Of a stretch of 64,000 bases of DNA, positions 1 through 11,310 are shown one piece after another (the stretch's first letter is position 1; each line of letters opens with the position of its first letter). Source of the DNA: Aspidiotus rigidus (Eukaryota > Arthropoda > Insecta > Hemiptera > Diaspididae); the NCBI GenBank assembly GCA_035079385.1, contig JAVHKY010000010.1, positions 4,278,001-4,342,000 on the forward strand, given 5' to 3'. The translations under genes and the position numbers were made by a program. The notes beneath the pieces are model-generated. The model made no database searches and was not told the origin of the DNA. It saw nothing but the letters and a program-made list of their open reading frames with translations.

Positions 1-487
1 CCAACAGTTACAGCTGGAAGATCGAACTTTCTCTAAGTTTTTAAAGTGGGTCAGAGTCTTCCTCGTTTCTAGGAACCACCATTTCCCGGTCGATTTTTGG
101 AAACAATCCATGTTACAAAGGAAAAACCGTTCTTTTGGACGAATAGGCTCCGTTTTTAAGGTACTAATTTTACTGAGATTTTGAATGTCGCTTCCTATTA
201 GTGCACAATCATGGATGGGGGGGGGGGGGAGTAAAAATTGGAAAACTCCTCTTTAAGCCGTGACGAGGGATGGAAGTTAGATGTTTCCGGCAACATCTTT
301 TCGTCGTGGAATCTGTAGGTATAATTTGAAGACTTTTACTTTGACAAAATTGGACAAAATTGCTAAGAAATACGGATTGTGTGTCGACGAGTGGCCATGT
401 ATAATTTTGAGCGGTTTACGGTGGATTTCTCATCCGTCCCTATTAGACTGGTGAACAAATCATGAAAATGGCTAATTTTTTCATTCT
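1..487. other. Unassigned DNA with a poly(G) tract
   Basis: I see no gene here. The only marked feature is a run of 13 G at 217-229 in otherwise AT-rich sequence. The segment runs into the foldback element that starts near 488. Confidence 0.5.
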
Positions 488-1407
488 AACATTATCTCTC
501 GAGGCATTTGGGCAACCATCGGTTATGAGGGTAAAAACACTCGCGTTGCCAAGTCGAATTTTATACCTCCTTATGGCCAAATCCAAGATGGCGACCAAAC
601 TAATTTCATTTCTGTTTCAAGGTAAAACAGAAGGTCGTATTTATTTATTTATTTATTTATTTATTTATTTTTTTATCGGGGGGGGGGGGGGGGGGTTGCT
701 GGTGTACAGAATTGGATCTTCGAACTCTTTGATCCGGTCAAAATCGCAGAGCTTTCTCTCAACTGCATTATACACTATCAAAACAAAGCATAAAATTATT
801 TACCTCAAAATTAGTCCGTAGAAATAAGATGAACTGTAAAATAAGGAAGATTATTTAAAATTGTAGCTTAGATAACTTTTTCGATAGAGAATCATATTTC
901 TTAGAGGAGAAAAGGAAAAAGAACTAATAACAGACAAGCATGTTTGTGAGAACGTAACCACAGGACCCAAGTATCTCGACTTTTGATTCCCAGGCAAGCT
1001 CATCGTAGTAGTTTTGATTTTCCCAGGTCAAAAAACCATAGAAACGATACCCCACACTCTAGCATTATATTGCCAATAGATTTGGCCTTAATTTGACCCA
1101 AATTCGGGTCCTCACCTTGGCTGTATGTGATCCCAATACCTCAAGTAGAGTTTGGAAATCCAATGCTGTACACCATTTAACCCCCCCCCCCCCAAAAAAA
1201 AAAAAAAAAAAAAAAATTAATAGGTGAATAATGATAATAAATGAATGAAAATAAATAAAATACAACCTTCTGTTTTACCTTGAAACAGAAATGAAATGAG
1301 TTTGACCGCCATCTTGGATTTGGGCCATAAGGAGGCAAAATTCTGATTCAGCGAGTGTTTTTACCCTTATAACCGATGGTTGCCCAAATGTCTCAAGAAA
1401 TAATGTT
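488..1407. mobile_element. Foldback (long inverted repeat) element
   Basis: Two arms of about 240-260 bp face each other: 488-729 and, as its reverse complement, 1145-1407. They share the AACATTAT outer end, the CATTTGGGCAACC block, a block around CCAAGATGGCG/CGCCATCTTGG and the TGGTGTACAG block at the inner end. Each arm also carries a homopolymer run: 18 G at 678-695 in the left arm and 13 C followed by 23 A at 1181-1216 in the right. The middle, about 730-1144, has no ORF of note. This is the structure of a foldback or very long TIR non-autonomous DNA element. No transposase or clear target duplication is visible, so the superfamily is unknown. ORFs inside it are artefacts of the repeat. 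Confidence 0.65.
639..677 (+). repeat. (TTTA)n microsatellite next to poly(G)
   Basis: About nine TTTA units followed directly by 18 G (678-695) inside the left foldback arm. The right arm has only a degenerate equivalent near 1225-1262, so the array expanded after the arms separated. Confidence 0.8.
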
Positions 1408-1960
1408 GGAGATGCATCTCAAAAAAAAAGTCCACCTGTCTGTATCAATTCATAGTTCGTTTTTGGAAATGTTTTAGGGAACAAATTCGGTTAACCCTAT
1501 ATGTCTTGGGTATCGCATTCTAGATCCAGAAAGTTTTCGAGTCATTGTTTCACTCATATGATCGAATAATTCAAATCATGACTGTGTTAAAAAAAAGAGA
1601 ACGAAAACGGCCAGAAAAAGAAACTGAAAATTATTTACCAGCAGTTGTATTGAAACTTTATTATTATTATCATTAATTATTATTACTATTCACTTGTAGT
1701 TGTACTGGAACTTCATTATAATTATTACTGTTATTATTTACGAACTAAACATCGACACGAAAGGTTATCAGCTCGAGTTAAGTAACTGTGCATAGTTTGA
1801 GAAAATTGAGGTGGGAGTTGGGGAAAGGATTAGAGACTAATGTGGAAGGTGAAAGTAAGTGAAACGCAGATAGTCCTGAGAGTTTGTGGTATTGGAGTAG
1901 TTACAAGAAGCAGGTGGAAGACATAGAAAAACAGAGTGAGAGAGACGGATTTTTCAATAT
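1408..1960. other. AT-rich unassigned DNA
   Basis: No gene or repeat recognised. ATTATT-rich low-complexity stretches lie around 1660-1740. Confidence 0.4.
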
Positions 1961-3093
1961 GGAACCTGTTCTATATGGTTTTTTTTTCGAAAAATCTGCC
2001 GTACGCTGTGCGCCGCCCGGCCAAAACAAAAATGATCCAAGGATAACATTACTTGCAAAAATGGTTCAAGTTTCCTTCGTATCATATATTTTCCAAGTCC
2101 CCCTCCAATAGCTCAAATGTTGACATTGTTTTAAGTTCCCCTCCTATCATATACAGCTCGGAGGTCAAAATGTTTCTAGGTCCCTTTCCTATCATTATAT
2201 TTTGGCTCGAGAGTCGGAATTCTTCCAAGTTCTATCATAAACTGCGACTCGAAAGTCGAAGTCCCCATACTGTAGCTTGAAGCCAGAAATTTGTTCGAGT
2301 ACCCTTTTTATCATATGCGTGCCAAGAGTCCTTTCTATTTCTCCATCTTTTTCTTTGAGAATCAAGGTCAAGAACGAGTTCACTTCTAGTATAAGATTTT
2401 AATGCCGACCGAAGTGTTGAAATCGCGTCGATATTGCTGCTCTGATGAAGCTTAATTAAGATTCTGAGTGGCCCTCATGATATAATTATGATTGTACACG
2501 CATTCTGTCTGCACATTACGAGCCGGTAACTGCGCATCGACTTTGAATCTACGTACAGCATGCACGTTCCCAGAAAACTAAAAATCGACTCGAAATCGAC
2601 CTAACTGAGCAGTCGACTTCAGGTCGATAAGAAAATTTGGAGGAGTCGACTCGAAAGCAACTCCAGATCGAAGTCGATTTATAGTCGACATGCATACATT
2701 ACCAGAAAGAACTACAAATCGCATTGAAATCGACGCACAAAGCAGTTGATCTCAGGTAGGTAGAAAATTTGGAGGAATCTATTCGAAATTGACATGAAAT
2801 TTTCGTGGCGTATAAATAAGTCAAAATGACTTTGTCAACGACTCTAACCTGAAATCGACGTCGACGTGAGGACGCTTCAGCGGTACTGAGTTTTTTAAAG
2901 CAATTTATACGCAGACTCCACAAGAAGTTGATTCTAGGTCGAAATCAAATCGTATGATAAAATGAAAGGGGAGAGGCCTTGGAAAAATACCAACCGTGAA
3001 AGGAGTAGGACTTGGAGAAATTTCTAATATCGAACTATGGAGGCCACTCAATTCTCAATATTGGAACCGTGTCCGTCTCATAGAACAGGCTCT
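1961..3093. mobile_element. Foldback element with internal degenerate tandem repeats
   Basis: The outer ends are inverted: GGAACCTGTTCTAT at 1961 and ATAGAACAGGCTC ending at 3093. Inward from the left end (about 2050-2340) there are several degenerate units of roughly 45 bp, recognisable by blocks such as CCAAGTCCCC, CTATCATA and CTCGAAAGTCG. Inward from the right end (about 2945-3060) the same motifs appear in opposite orientation (GGACTTGGAGAAATTTC, CGAACTATGG). The centre holds a 132-bp direct repeat listed separately. A 172-bp relative with the same end motif and the same internal motif lies at 51219-51390, which supports a dispersed foldback-like family. No protein is encoded. Boundaries are approximate. 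Confidence 0.5.
2570..2833 (+). repeat. Two-copy direct repeat, period 132 bp
   Basis: Copy 1 starts with CCAGAAA at 2570 and copy 2 with CCAGAAA at 2702. Both contain a GAAATCGAC block and the phrase AGAAAATTTGGAGGA, and copy 1 is preceded by GCATGCAC as copy 2 is by ACATGCAT. Many units contain GTCGA or TCGAC. The copies are diverged, so the duplication is old. Confidence 0.6.
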
Positions 3094-4896
3094 AATCCCT
3101 CTTTTGACTCGGTCGAGAAAGCTGTCGTTTTTCTTGCGAGTGCTCTCAGACTGTCCACCAAGCTCACTAACCAGTTATTGGTCAATTTTTTTCACCGCGA
3201 GTTACTTTTTGTTTGAAATGATCATGCAAGGCACTTTTTCTGTGAACAACTGCTCAACTGCTTCTTTGTTTTTTTTTCGGGGGGGGGGGGGGATACGAAG
3301 AATCTTATTATTCTTGTCGAAGTCCTCGAATAGCTTAAGTCAACCTCCCGAAAATCTTACAAATCTCTGAAATCATAATTTTCTAGAGAGACAGTGAACG
3401 TCTTTTCATAAAAGAGGTTCCCTATATTCATCTGTTGAGATAGAAATTACATATCATTTCGGACATATAAACTTTATAGAAAACTCTATTCCTTCTAAAA
3501 CAAAGTGATCATAAAATACTAAAGCGCAGATTTATTAAGGGTTAGTACCGCACAAAAGAGAAGATTCTTATTGAATTCACACCGTCCGGAAAGTTAATAT
3601 GATAGTCAGTTTTATTCATCGAGATTTGATTGTTTTTTCGGAGTCGTTTAGAAAGAACTTTTTTTCCACAATTTATGTAAAGAAGGGCGTGACGCGTAAG
3701 AGAAGTCGGATTTAATTTGCTTCGAAGCCAGCGCCATTTACTGATATAGCGTGTATCGAATTTAAAATCAACCGAAAGTGTTTCTTTCAACGCTTCGCTT
3801 TTATTTTTCTGTTTACTTTGGAATAAAGAGGGATGGAGCTATGTATATATAAGAGTCTACGCGTCACAACTTCGGAAAAGAATTAGGTTGTAAAAACTTT
3901 CGAGTTCGTTGTTTTGTGACCACGATAAACATGCCTGAATTCTTGTGCCGCCGACGAGAGCGATCTAGAAGCCTGTTTGTCGTTTTCGACGTAATAATTA
4001 TGTTTCTTTGTGGTATTTTCGTGGAATATGATAAGTACGGCTCATTTTTATAATCGTTCTTCAATAATTTATTCTTCCCGTTAATGGCTTCTCACACTTT
4101 CTTCGAGTGTGCGTTGTTAATTTTGGGTTTCTGCCGCGTACATCTCGTTACTGGTTTACAAAACCAGTGTACCTGTACGCGGTTTATTCTTGTTCAATCG
4201 AGGAGGTTTTGCACGATTATTCGCGCTCAGCACAAATGGGAGAAAAAAAATTCGAAGCGTTCACTTCTGTTCCCGAGAGTTCGCGTTCAAGACGACAACG
4301 ACAAGCACTTGCAGTGAATAACGATAGCAGGTCACTGAACTAGCGGTTTTTAATCTGCACTACAAGAGAAGTTACCGCGTATCTGTTGCGCACGCAAATG
4401 AAAACCCGATTGCCTGCTTGGAAACTGCACTCCAGTCGCTTGTGTTTCGCAGATTACCTATGGTACGCTAAATTGTTGAAGAAAAAGGAGAAAGACGTTC
4501 AAGTTGAAGAGTATGATATGTGTGTAAACGCGCAATAACTTAGAAAGAAAGAAAAGCGAACGAATTGAGCGGCAAATAAGTTCGGACTCCCATCAGTCCT
4601 CGGGTGCAATGTTTTATAATTTGGCAGAACCGTTGCTTCGTCGATTGCCGAGACTGCTGCTGTTGTAATCGCTTTTCATCCGATCTCATCTCCGAAAACG
4701 TTACGCTCAGTCGAACAAACGCCAAAGAAAAACATTATCATTCGAGTCGATGGTTTTCCTTCTCCTTGTCACTCTTTTCGCTCGCTGCCTTTATCTCGCC
4801 TCCGTTAAATTACTGATGAAAGACCGCTCGTTAAAAAATAGGTATATTATTACTGATGCGAGTATCGTATAGGTTTTTGCACTCAGTCGCGGAAAA
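3094..4896. other. Unassigned DNA upstream of a candidate exon
   Basis: No coding region can be supported. Notable items are 14 G at 3279-3292 and a compound hairpin at 4134-4182 with stems CCGCGTAC/GTACGCGG and CTGGTTT/AAACCAG. CpG-containing words become more frequent from about 3900 onward, which would suit a promoter or 5' leader for the candidate exon at 4897, but no core promoter element stands out. Confidence 0.35.
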
Positions 4897-4933
4897 ATGG
4901 AGTTGGCGAAGAGGAAAATGTCAGATTTAGAAA
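4897..4933 (+). CDS. Candidate first coding exon of an unidentified gene
   Basis: ATG at 4897 opens a frame encoding MELAKRKMSDLE plus one extra base. The exon ends at 4933 against GTGAGTG, a near-perfect U1-type donor, giving a phase-1 exon. The four bases before the ATG are AAAA, an acceptable arthropod start context. The flanks are unusually rich in CpG and GTCGTC words (5080-5200), as often seen around arthropod first exons. The peptide is too short to name a family, and downstream exons are not visible within several kilobases, which would imply a long first intron. A chance ATG-to-donor coincidence is possible. What is seen is the start and donor; that it is a gene is inference. Confidence 0.28.
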
Positions 4934-6849
4934 GTGAGTGTACCGTACAGTCCATAATTATTGTATGTGTACGTGTTTGTTTGTGTGTATATGTGTGCCT
5001 GAAAAGCCTTCGGTCGAATTACTAGTTTTTATGTATATACGTTGATGACTCGGTGACGAACTGGAGTCGAACGGGCATCATTATGACGTCCATGAGCCTT
5101 GTTGTTGATGTCGTCCTGTCGTCGTCGCCGCTGTCGAACGCTGTGTGAAATGCTCGGCGTTGGAAACGGCTTGATTAAGTTTGTCGTCGCCGATAAACTC
5201 AAATTACGTCAAACGAAGTTCTTTGTACTGGACTTTTATGTGTGTACATAGATATAGCGAAAAGCCTGTGACCCATACGCAGAAGTGTACATCCTAAGCT
5301 TTCTCTCTCATCGATGTCATACACGAACTGTTATAAAGAACATTAAATTTGTGCAATATAATTTGACGCGTTTTCCTTTTTTCCCCTTCGGAAAATAAAA
5401 TTGCGCGTTTCTGCACGCTTTTATTCGCACTTTGTGAACACTACCGGGTATCGACATTAGATATTATTGGCTGAAGCTGTTGATGGGATATTACGTTGAT
5501 TGTTAAAGGAAAGCGTTAAAGACCATAATAAGTTTTTGAATTTTACCGTTCGTATGTACTAATGCGGTATACACATCCGTATACGTTATGGTTATATTGA
5601 GAGAATATGCTGATCTACACACAATATTGACGCTGACAAAATGATTTCTTATGGATCTACTCAATGTACCCTCAACTCTGCTGGACGCTTTTATTGGGGA
5701 CAAGAGCTACAGTACATTTTCCATAATTTAACCCCTTGGATATTTTGTAGGATATCTTCAACATCCATACATTGTAGTACCTAAACTTTGCAAAAAATTA
5801 AGACGTGTATTTTTCTCTATGTTCCAGGTGAGTTTTGTTGAATAATCATCCGTGGATGCAGTAGAAACGTGGTATTGTATGTCATATTTGCTCAGGTTGG
5901 TGATAGTTTAATGCAGTTTACTTGCAAGGAGAGACGGGAGCGACTCTCGAGAAATTTCTGGGTTGTATTGCCTGCCTAGGTGATGAACTGGGATATTTCT
6001 GTGACAATGTGTGTGGGAATAGCTGATCCTAACTTCAAAGTTTTGCTTAATAGATCTGGATTACAAAGTTCAAATTATGAGGGTTTCAGTTGGTGATTGC
6101 TTCAAGGAGAGAAAACCAAGTTCTAAAGTCACTTCAGTTCTTGGTTACTTTTTTATTTCATCTGGCCACTTTTCAACTTCTATTTTATAAAAGGCCTGGT
6201 GAACAGTAATGGTTATACTCGTAAACTGGATGCTTCTTCTTATTAGCTCTCATTCTGCATCTCTCATATGATTGAAATCCGAAAGTTTATCAGTATTTTC
6301 ATAAAGTGTGGGAAGATAAATAGAAGAAAAATATTTTTTTATGGGGGGCGGGGGGTTCTTCCTTAATTCTTGTCATCAAATTTACTTATAACAACAATTC
6401 GTCAATAAAAGTATGAATATTTTCCATTCTGACGTGTACCCTGTCTTTTTCCTAATCTGGACCCCACTCTTCCATTTGCATCCGTACACGGTGGGATTAA
6501 AAAGAAAGAAACTTCTTTCAGTTATCTGTTTATCCTAGCCCCCTAATTCCTTGATTCACGCTGTGCAGAAGAGAGTTGCCCCATCAGTCCACTTTCTACC
6601 AGTATATAACGTTACGATTGATCCGATTGGGAGACGATGGATCAAATCAACCTGAGGAAGAGGAGCTCCGCCGCGTTGGATTCATTTGATCAGTTGTCTA
6701 CTTCTTTTTCTGCCAACATAGATATGTGTAATACGAGTATAGCCTAATTTTCCATACTAGTATATTGGGTCGCGATAACGGTAAACAAGATGAATCGAAA
6801 AAAGATGAGAAGAGCTTCTTTCAGTCTTCCGTGTGTTCAAAATGTTCCT
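4934..6849. other. Unassigned DNA, possible long intron
   Basis: No coding segment recognised. About 5080-5200 is locally GC-richer with repeated GTCGTCG. The remainder is AT-rich. A short G-rich run lies at about 6343-6353. Confidence 0.35.
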
Positions 6850-7350
6850 CTGGAGTCTGACTGAAAACAATCATGTCGTCCATAATAGACAAGGTGTACC
6901 TTCCCGATGAGGCCTCGCAGAACAGTGTCCATCAAATGTTCAAATGTGGTGGGTGCATCACTTACTTCAAATGGCATAACATAAAATCCCATAATCCTCC
7001 AGGTGTATTGAACGCAGTCTTCTCTTCATCTTCTGAATATCCCTCAACTTGCCAGAAACCGCTCTCCATGTCAATCACTGAAAAATATTTCGCTCTGTGC
7101 AGAATGTCAAGGAGGTCCATCAACTCTTGGCATAGGGTAACTGTTTTTTAACATAACTTCATTCAATTGCCGGAAGTTGACCCAGAATCTCCAAGAGCCG
7201 TCTTTCTTGCGGGCGAAGTCCAAAGGCCTTCTGATGGTTCCATCATTCCAGGTTTGAGCATTTTATCCAGGTGTTTCTCCACTTCTTGCTGCTTGCTAAA
7301 TGGTATCTGTCGTGTTCGTGGACCAAAATACACTGGCAATCTTTCAAGAT
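6850..7350 (-). pseudogene. Ty3/gypsy retrotransposon pol (reverse transcriptase) fragment, decayed
   Basis: Reading the minus strand from about 7350 to 6850, the expected Ty3/gypsy landmarks appear in the right order. First come the linker before RT (IPFSKQQEVEKHLDKMLKPG) and EPSE, then KDGSWRF followed by VNFRQLNEV. After a frameshift near 7110 come LLDILHRAKYFSVID and ESGFWQVE, the first catalytic aspartate region, then EKTAFNTPGGL. After further damage there is MDDMIVFS, the second catalytic aspartate pair. RT adds deoxynucleotides to an RNA template during retrotransposition. At least two frameshifts and several stops make this copy dead. No LTR, RNase H or integrase was found next to it. 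Family assignment is by motif order, from established Ty3/gypsy RT features. Confidence 0.8.
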
Positions 7351-8160
7351 TTCATGAATAGCTGATACATACATCATTGTGAACATTTTCTTTGCTAGAA
7401 TTTGAAGCAATGGCCAACTCTTTTTTGCATTTGATTTGAAAGATACAGTCGCCTATATATTCATAAGAGCTTGCCAAAAGGTTGCCTCTTACATCCACAA
7501 GTAGACTAGTCCATATTTCCGCCCAATCTAAGTATAGCAGTTATCTTCAATCGACCGTTACAAATGTTCCTACAGCCTAACTGAAGCCGATCCAATTACT
7601 ATTCCTTTGCTCCAACTTACTTCTCCAGTTACAGTTCTTTTTCAATGTATTATTGATGTATAGGGCTTGAAATACTTCTACCGACTTTCTAGCTGGCGAA
7701 TCTACGCCTGCCCAAATCGTTGCTATATGACCACCACAATTTTCTCATAATTTTCCTTCTCTTCTTTCTCAAGTGCAACGCTGATACTTGTGAGTTCACC
7801 AATAGATCAGTCGCATTCTTTTCATTCGTCCATAATTATACAGAATTTAGCAGCAGCTTCAAATTGACTTTCATACAATTCTCACGAGATGTCTCTATTA
7901 AATAACAGAACTTGGATCTTGTGGACTAATGGTCTTTCATAACTTCCTGGATCCTCAATTCGATTGCTCGATTGTGTGAAGATAATTGGAGCGTTTGATT
8001 GAGCGAAGTAGTTGATCTTGCTGTCTTTAATGCCTTGATTTGCTCCTGTAAATCCTCTGCCGTATCTGCTGCAATACTGTTGTTGAAAGCTTGTACTTCA
8101 ATGTTCTCTTTTGCTTCAAATGTAGTCAAGATATTTGATCTTACCAACGAGCAATTCAAA
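7351..8160 (-). other. Possible upstream part of the gypsy remnant
   Basis: This lies where protease and gag of the minus-strand gypsy fragment would be expected. The clearest open stretch is 7926-8159 on the minus strand, 77 residues rich in E, Q, A and L (segment EDLQEQIKALKTARSTT), which could be a coiled coil of a gag-like protein. I cannot identify a protease active site or a zinc knuckle, so the link to the retrotransposon rests on position only. Confidence 0.25.
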
Positions 8161-9079
8161 TATTCTGGCCAAATCCATCTGTGGGGCTACTTCAACGGAG
8201 ATTTGTCATCGCCTTGTACAGTTCCATCCTTGGGATCAGCGTCCCCATCTTTCTTGAATTCAAAATCAGGCACATTGACTCTGTCTTTTTCAAGAGCTGC
8301 TGTATCTTTCATACTTCATCTTATTTAGAGTTATCGCGACTTCCTACACGCTTAAGATTACTTTAAGAGAAAGGTCTCCATCCTCAAAACGCAGACATCG
8401 AAAAATTGGACACTCAGTGCTGCAAATATTCAGTAAAAATGGGACAATGTCCAAACCAGTAAACAGTTGGGGTACTCATCCATCAATGTTGTTGACTAGT
8501 TGCTGTATGTTCCTACGTTGATCGGCAGTTACTGCTAAAGATTGGTTGAGCACTCATTACCGGAAGTTTTTGAGTAGTTGATACGAATATTTGAGACGAC
8601 TTGAATATTTTGTGTGCAAAATAGTATTTGTACAATACTGGATGTTATAAGAAAGTTTGGAAAATGGAATCAAAACAAACGTTAAGACGTCCCCGGGTAG
8701 GCAAGTGATTACTTCTGAGAGAGTCTTTTACTGCCTGTGTTCGATTGCATGGACTGCATCTTTCCAATTGTACTCGCTCCAGAGTGCTTCTCCGTTATCA
8801 CTAATTTTTTCATCCATCGATTATTATGTCGACGGAACTTCGTATCACGACTATCCATCGTTTCCAGAAGTTCTACGTTCGATGATTCATAGAGACTGAA
8901 TGATCTTTCGCGTAGTCTGCGACAACATGACAAGTCGTCCGTAGTAACCGCGAACGTCTCTCTTCTTTTTATCGTGAAACGGCTTCTAATGAAGTAACCA
9001 ATGCATCGACTGGAGCAGCAGGAGCAATCATCATGATACAATGTACCATATACTGCAACGAGACCGTTTGGGCGAACAG
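8161..9079. other. Unassigned DNA with one minus-strand open stretch
   Basis: The minus strand is open from 9041 to 8709 (110 codons). The product is rich in serine, arginine and cysteine and matches nothing I know. It has no recognisable domain and no clear splice sites. Treated as probably non-coding. Confidence 0.3.
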
Positions 9080-9560
9080 ATCGTAGTACTTATAGTGGAG
9101 TAGTCTCAGTGAGGCGCGGCGCAGCGCAGCGGTTTATGACCAAAGCAGCGAGAGGTCACTCTACGCAGCGCGGAAAAGAAACTTTCTCGAGCGTAACCGA
9201 GCGACGATCGGGCATTGAGGAGAAGGAGGCTCGCAAAATCATCGTGAAACGCGTTTTAATAAGGCCGATCTAATCGCTGTTGACGTGCATACGATGTTCT
9301 CGTATCCACATCGCGCCAACTTCTTCTTTACCCTACTATACGTACGCTCGTACTTGTGTCACTGACCCATAATAATGAAGTTCACCAGCGCTATTATCCG
9401 CAATTCCTTTTAGAATATTATTCGACTTCTTCTCTACATTTAATGTTCATCTCTCTCTCTCGCTCTCTCTCTCGACATTCGTGCTCGTGACATTGCATTT
9501 CGTCTCGTGTCCACTTTCTTCATCATCATTATGATTGTATGTATCGTACAGATAATTCAA
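9080..9560 (+). promoter_or_regulatory. GC-rich, CpG-rich patch with a (CT)n tract, promoter-like
   Basis: About 9100-9300 has the densest GC and CpG content of this part of the window (GGCGCGGCGCAGCGCAGCGG near 9112, and repeated CGAGCG). It is followed by a CT-rich tract at 9450-9475. Such composition with a pyrimidine tract is common near arthropod promoters and 5' leaders. No TATA box, initiator or downstream coding exon can be tied to it, so this is composition only. Confidence 0.25.
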
Positions 9561-10157
9561 TCGAATGAGAACACCGTAAGTCGTTTCCCTCGACTCATCT
9601 ACCCATCTGTTTTTTTTTGTTTTCGTACAAACATGTGTTGGCTGCACGTGCGGTATTATTTTATTCTATTTTTTCAATATCAGCGTTTTCCGGTAATACT
9701 CTTTGCACGTGACGTTGAACAGGTTGCTGAAGAACATATACCTATGGCAGTTTATTCCTGGTCAAAAAATTGCTGCGTTAAGCCCGTAATGCTCGAACCG
9801 ATGTTATCATCAGAAACCTGTTCTATGTGGAGAATACTTACCGTCGGTCTGTCTGAAATTTTCTGTCCTTGAGAATTGTCGAGCTTTCGGAAAGATTGGG
9901 TCATATCTAGGTGCGAGAAAGAAGGTCTTTTGGGGAGTGAGGAAGCTTCATTGAAGATGGAAAGTTGGAAGAATTGGCTAGTGAATACTAGTCAAGTGGT
10001 TCAGCCATTTGAGCACGGGGACTGCACTGCTGTAAGAAGGGGTTGAGCAGAGCATATCATTGGATTAGGAGAGTTGGATGGATGAAAAAGTGTTGAGTGG
10101 ATGGTTACTGCTTAATATCAGGTTGGAATACGATCAGTAGCGAAATGTGAATCGGAC

Positions 10158-11032
10158 GAATTTATTTATTGGTGAGTGATGTGTCACAGGGAAAAATGGG
10201 GATCATGAATAAGTTCAGAGTCATCAATTGATTAATAAATGTAGTTCTGTGTTACAATTCGGGCTGCAGGGTGTCAGCTGATCTTTCACCTGAGCGGCCA
10301 CGGCTACTTCGGCAAATACCTTCATGAGAAGTTGAAATGAGTTGAGCACTGCAATCAAGGACGTGATAATGGACCACAGCAGACCTTATTTGTGTGTGAG
10401 GTGTGAGCGGGGCAAGCTTAGTCAGTCTCTTCAAGAGGTCAGGGTAGATGAAGCACTTGCCCCGAGTGACCTGGTATCCACTATGCTGGGTTCCGAAGAA
10501 ATGAGGAATCAGGTGTCTGTATTTGCAGCCACCGTCGCGTCATGAAGAAGAAGATCGCCCGGACAGAACCACGCTATGGCCTACTCGACACCTGTGTACC
10601 ATCCACAGACAGATGTGCAAGAAGGAGATGAAGATCACCCTTGAAAGTAGAAGAAGAAGAGACTGCTACAGCGATCTATTATTATCGAAGATGGTGTTGT
10701 GTGTTCTAATGTTTTGTGTACCTGAAGACACCGCAGCTTGGCGGTTGCCGAGTAGAAGAGGGGGTTCGCCAGGGAGATTCTTCCAATACTGAAAGAATTG
10801 ATTCCGGTGTTACAGCCACTCCATCATGGAGGACGGGCGGCACTCCACCTGCGACAAAAGCGAGTAGCGGGATATGATCTTCTGCAGATGAATTTCTTTT
10901 TTGGTTAGTGAGGTGTGATATGGACAAGTCGGGTGTTAACGACCGTGAATAAGCTTACAGTCATCAATCGCGTGATTAAATAATAAATATAGTTCTGTGT
11001 TACAATTCGAGAAGTAGGGTCACGAGTTGCGT
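10158..11032 (+). repeat. Direct-repeat pair, possible remnant LTRs
   Basis: Segments 10158-10280 and 10889-11032 are related. Both contain a GTGAG(T/G)TGTG-like block, then GTGAATAAG or ATGAATAAG, AGTCATCAAT, AATAAAT and the exact 17-mer TTCTGTGTTACAATTCG. The spacing, about 730 bp, and the shared TGTTACA end would fit two LTRs of a small non-autonomous retroelement. The interior is purine-rich on the plus strand but shows no confident gag or pol motif. A simple old duplication is the alternative. Confidence 0.4.
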
Positions 11033-11084
11033 TAGAGTATTTGTGTGTGGGTGTGGATTTGTATGATTCTTATAGATCGAGTGG

Positions 11085-11310
11085 GTTGGAGAAGATCAAT
11101 CAGAGAATATACAGGATAAGCGTTGAGGATGGAAGAAGATATTGAAGTGATGGAGAGGACCACTTAAGGAGAGGCAGAAATCAGAGAATAGATAGGGTAA
11201 CTGTTGAGAATGAATAGTTGGATTAGTGACGGGAATCGTCGAGCTCTAAGAAATTACAGACTTGGGTTAGGATGAGTGTGGGCGGGTATTTCTGCTTGTG
11301 ACCTTTCGAA
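11085..11310 (+). repeat. Dispersed repeat family, copy 1
   Basis: Related in the same orientation to 31110-31345, about 20 kb away. Shared blocks include AGTGATGGAGA, AGAATAGATAGGGTAAC, GTTGAGAATGA and GACTTGGG/GGCTTGGG. Identity is patchy, so both copies are old. No intact ORF is shared, so the family is unclassified. It follows the repeat pair at 10158-11032 directly and might belong to the same element. Confidence 0.55.

Noticed and set aside
462..821. Plus-strand frame of 119 codons
   Set aside because: Runs through the TTTA array and poly(G) of a foldback arm, giving repeated Y-L-F-I and poly-Gly.
2996..3370. Plus-strand frame of 124 codons
   Set aside because: Overlaps the right arm of a foldback repeat and a poly(G) run; no domain.
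5065..5100. B-box-like word GTTCGACTCC on the minus strand
   Set aside because: No matching A box or arms.
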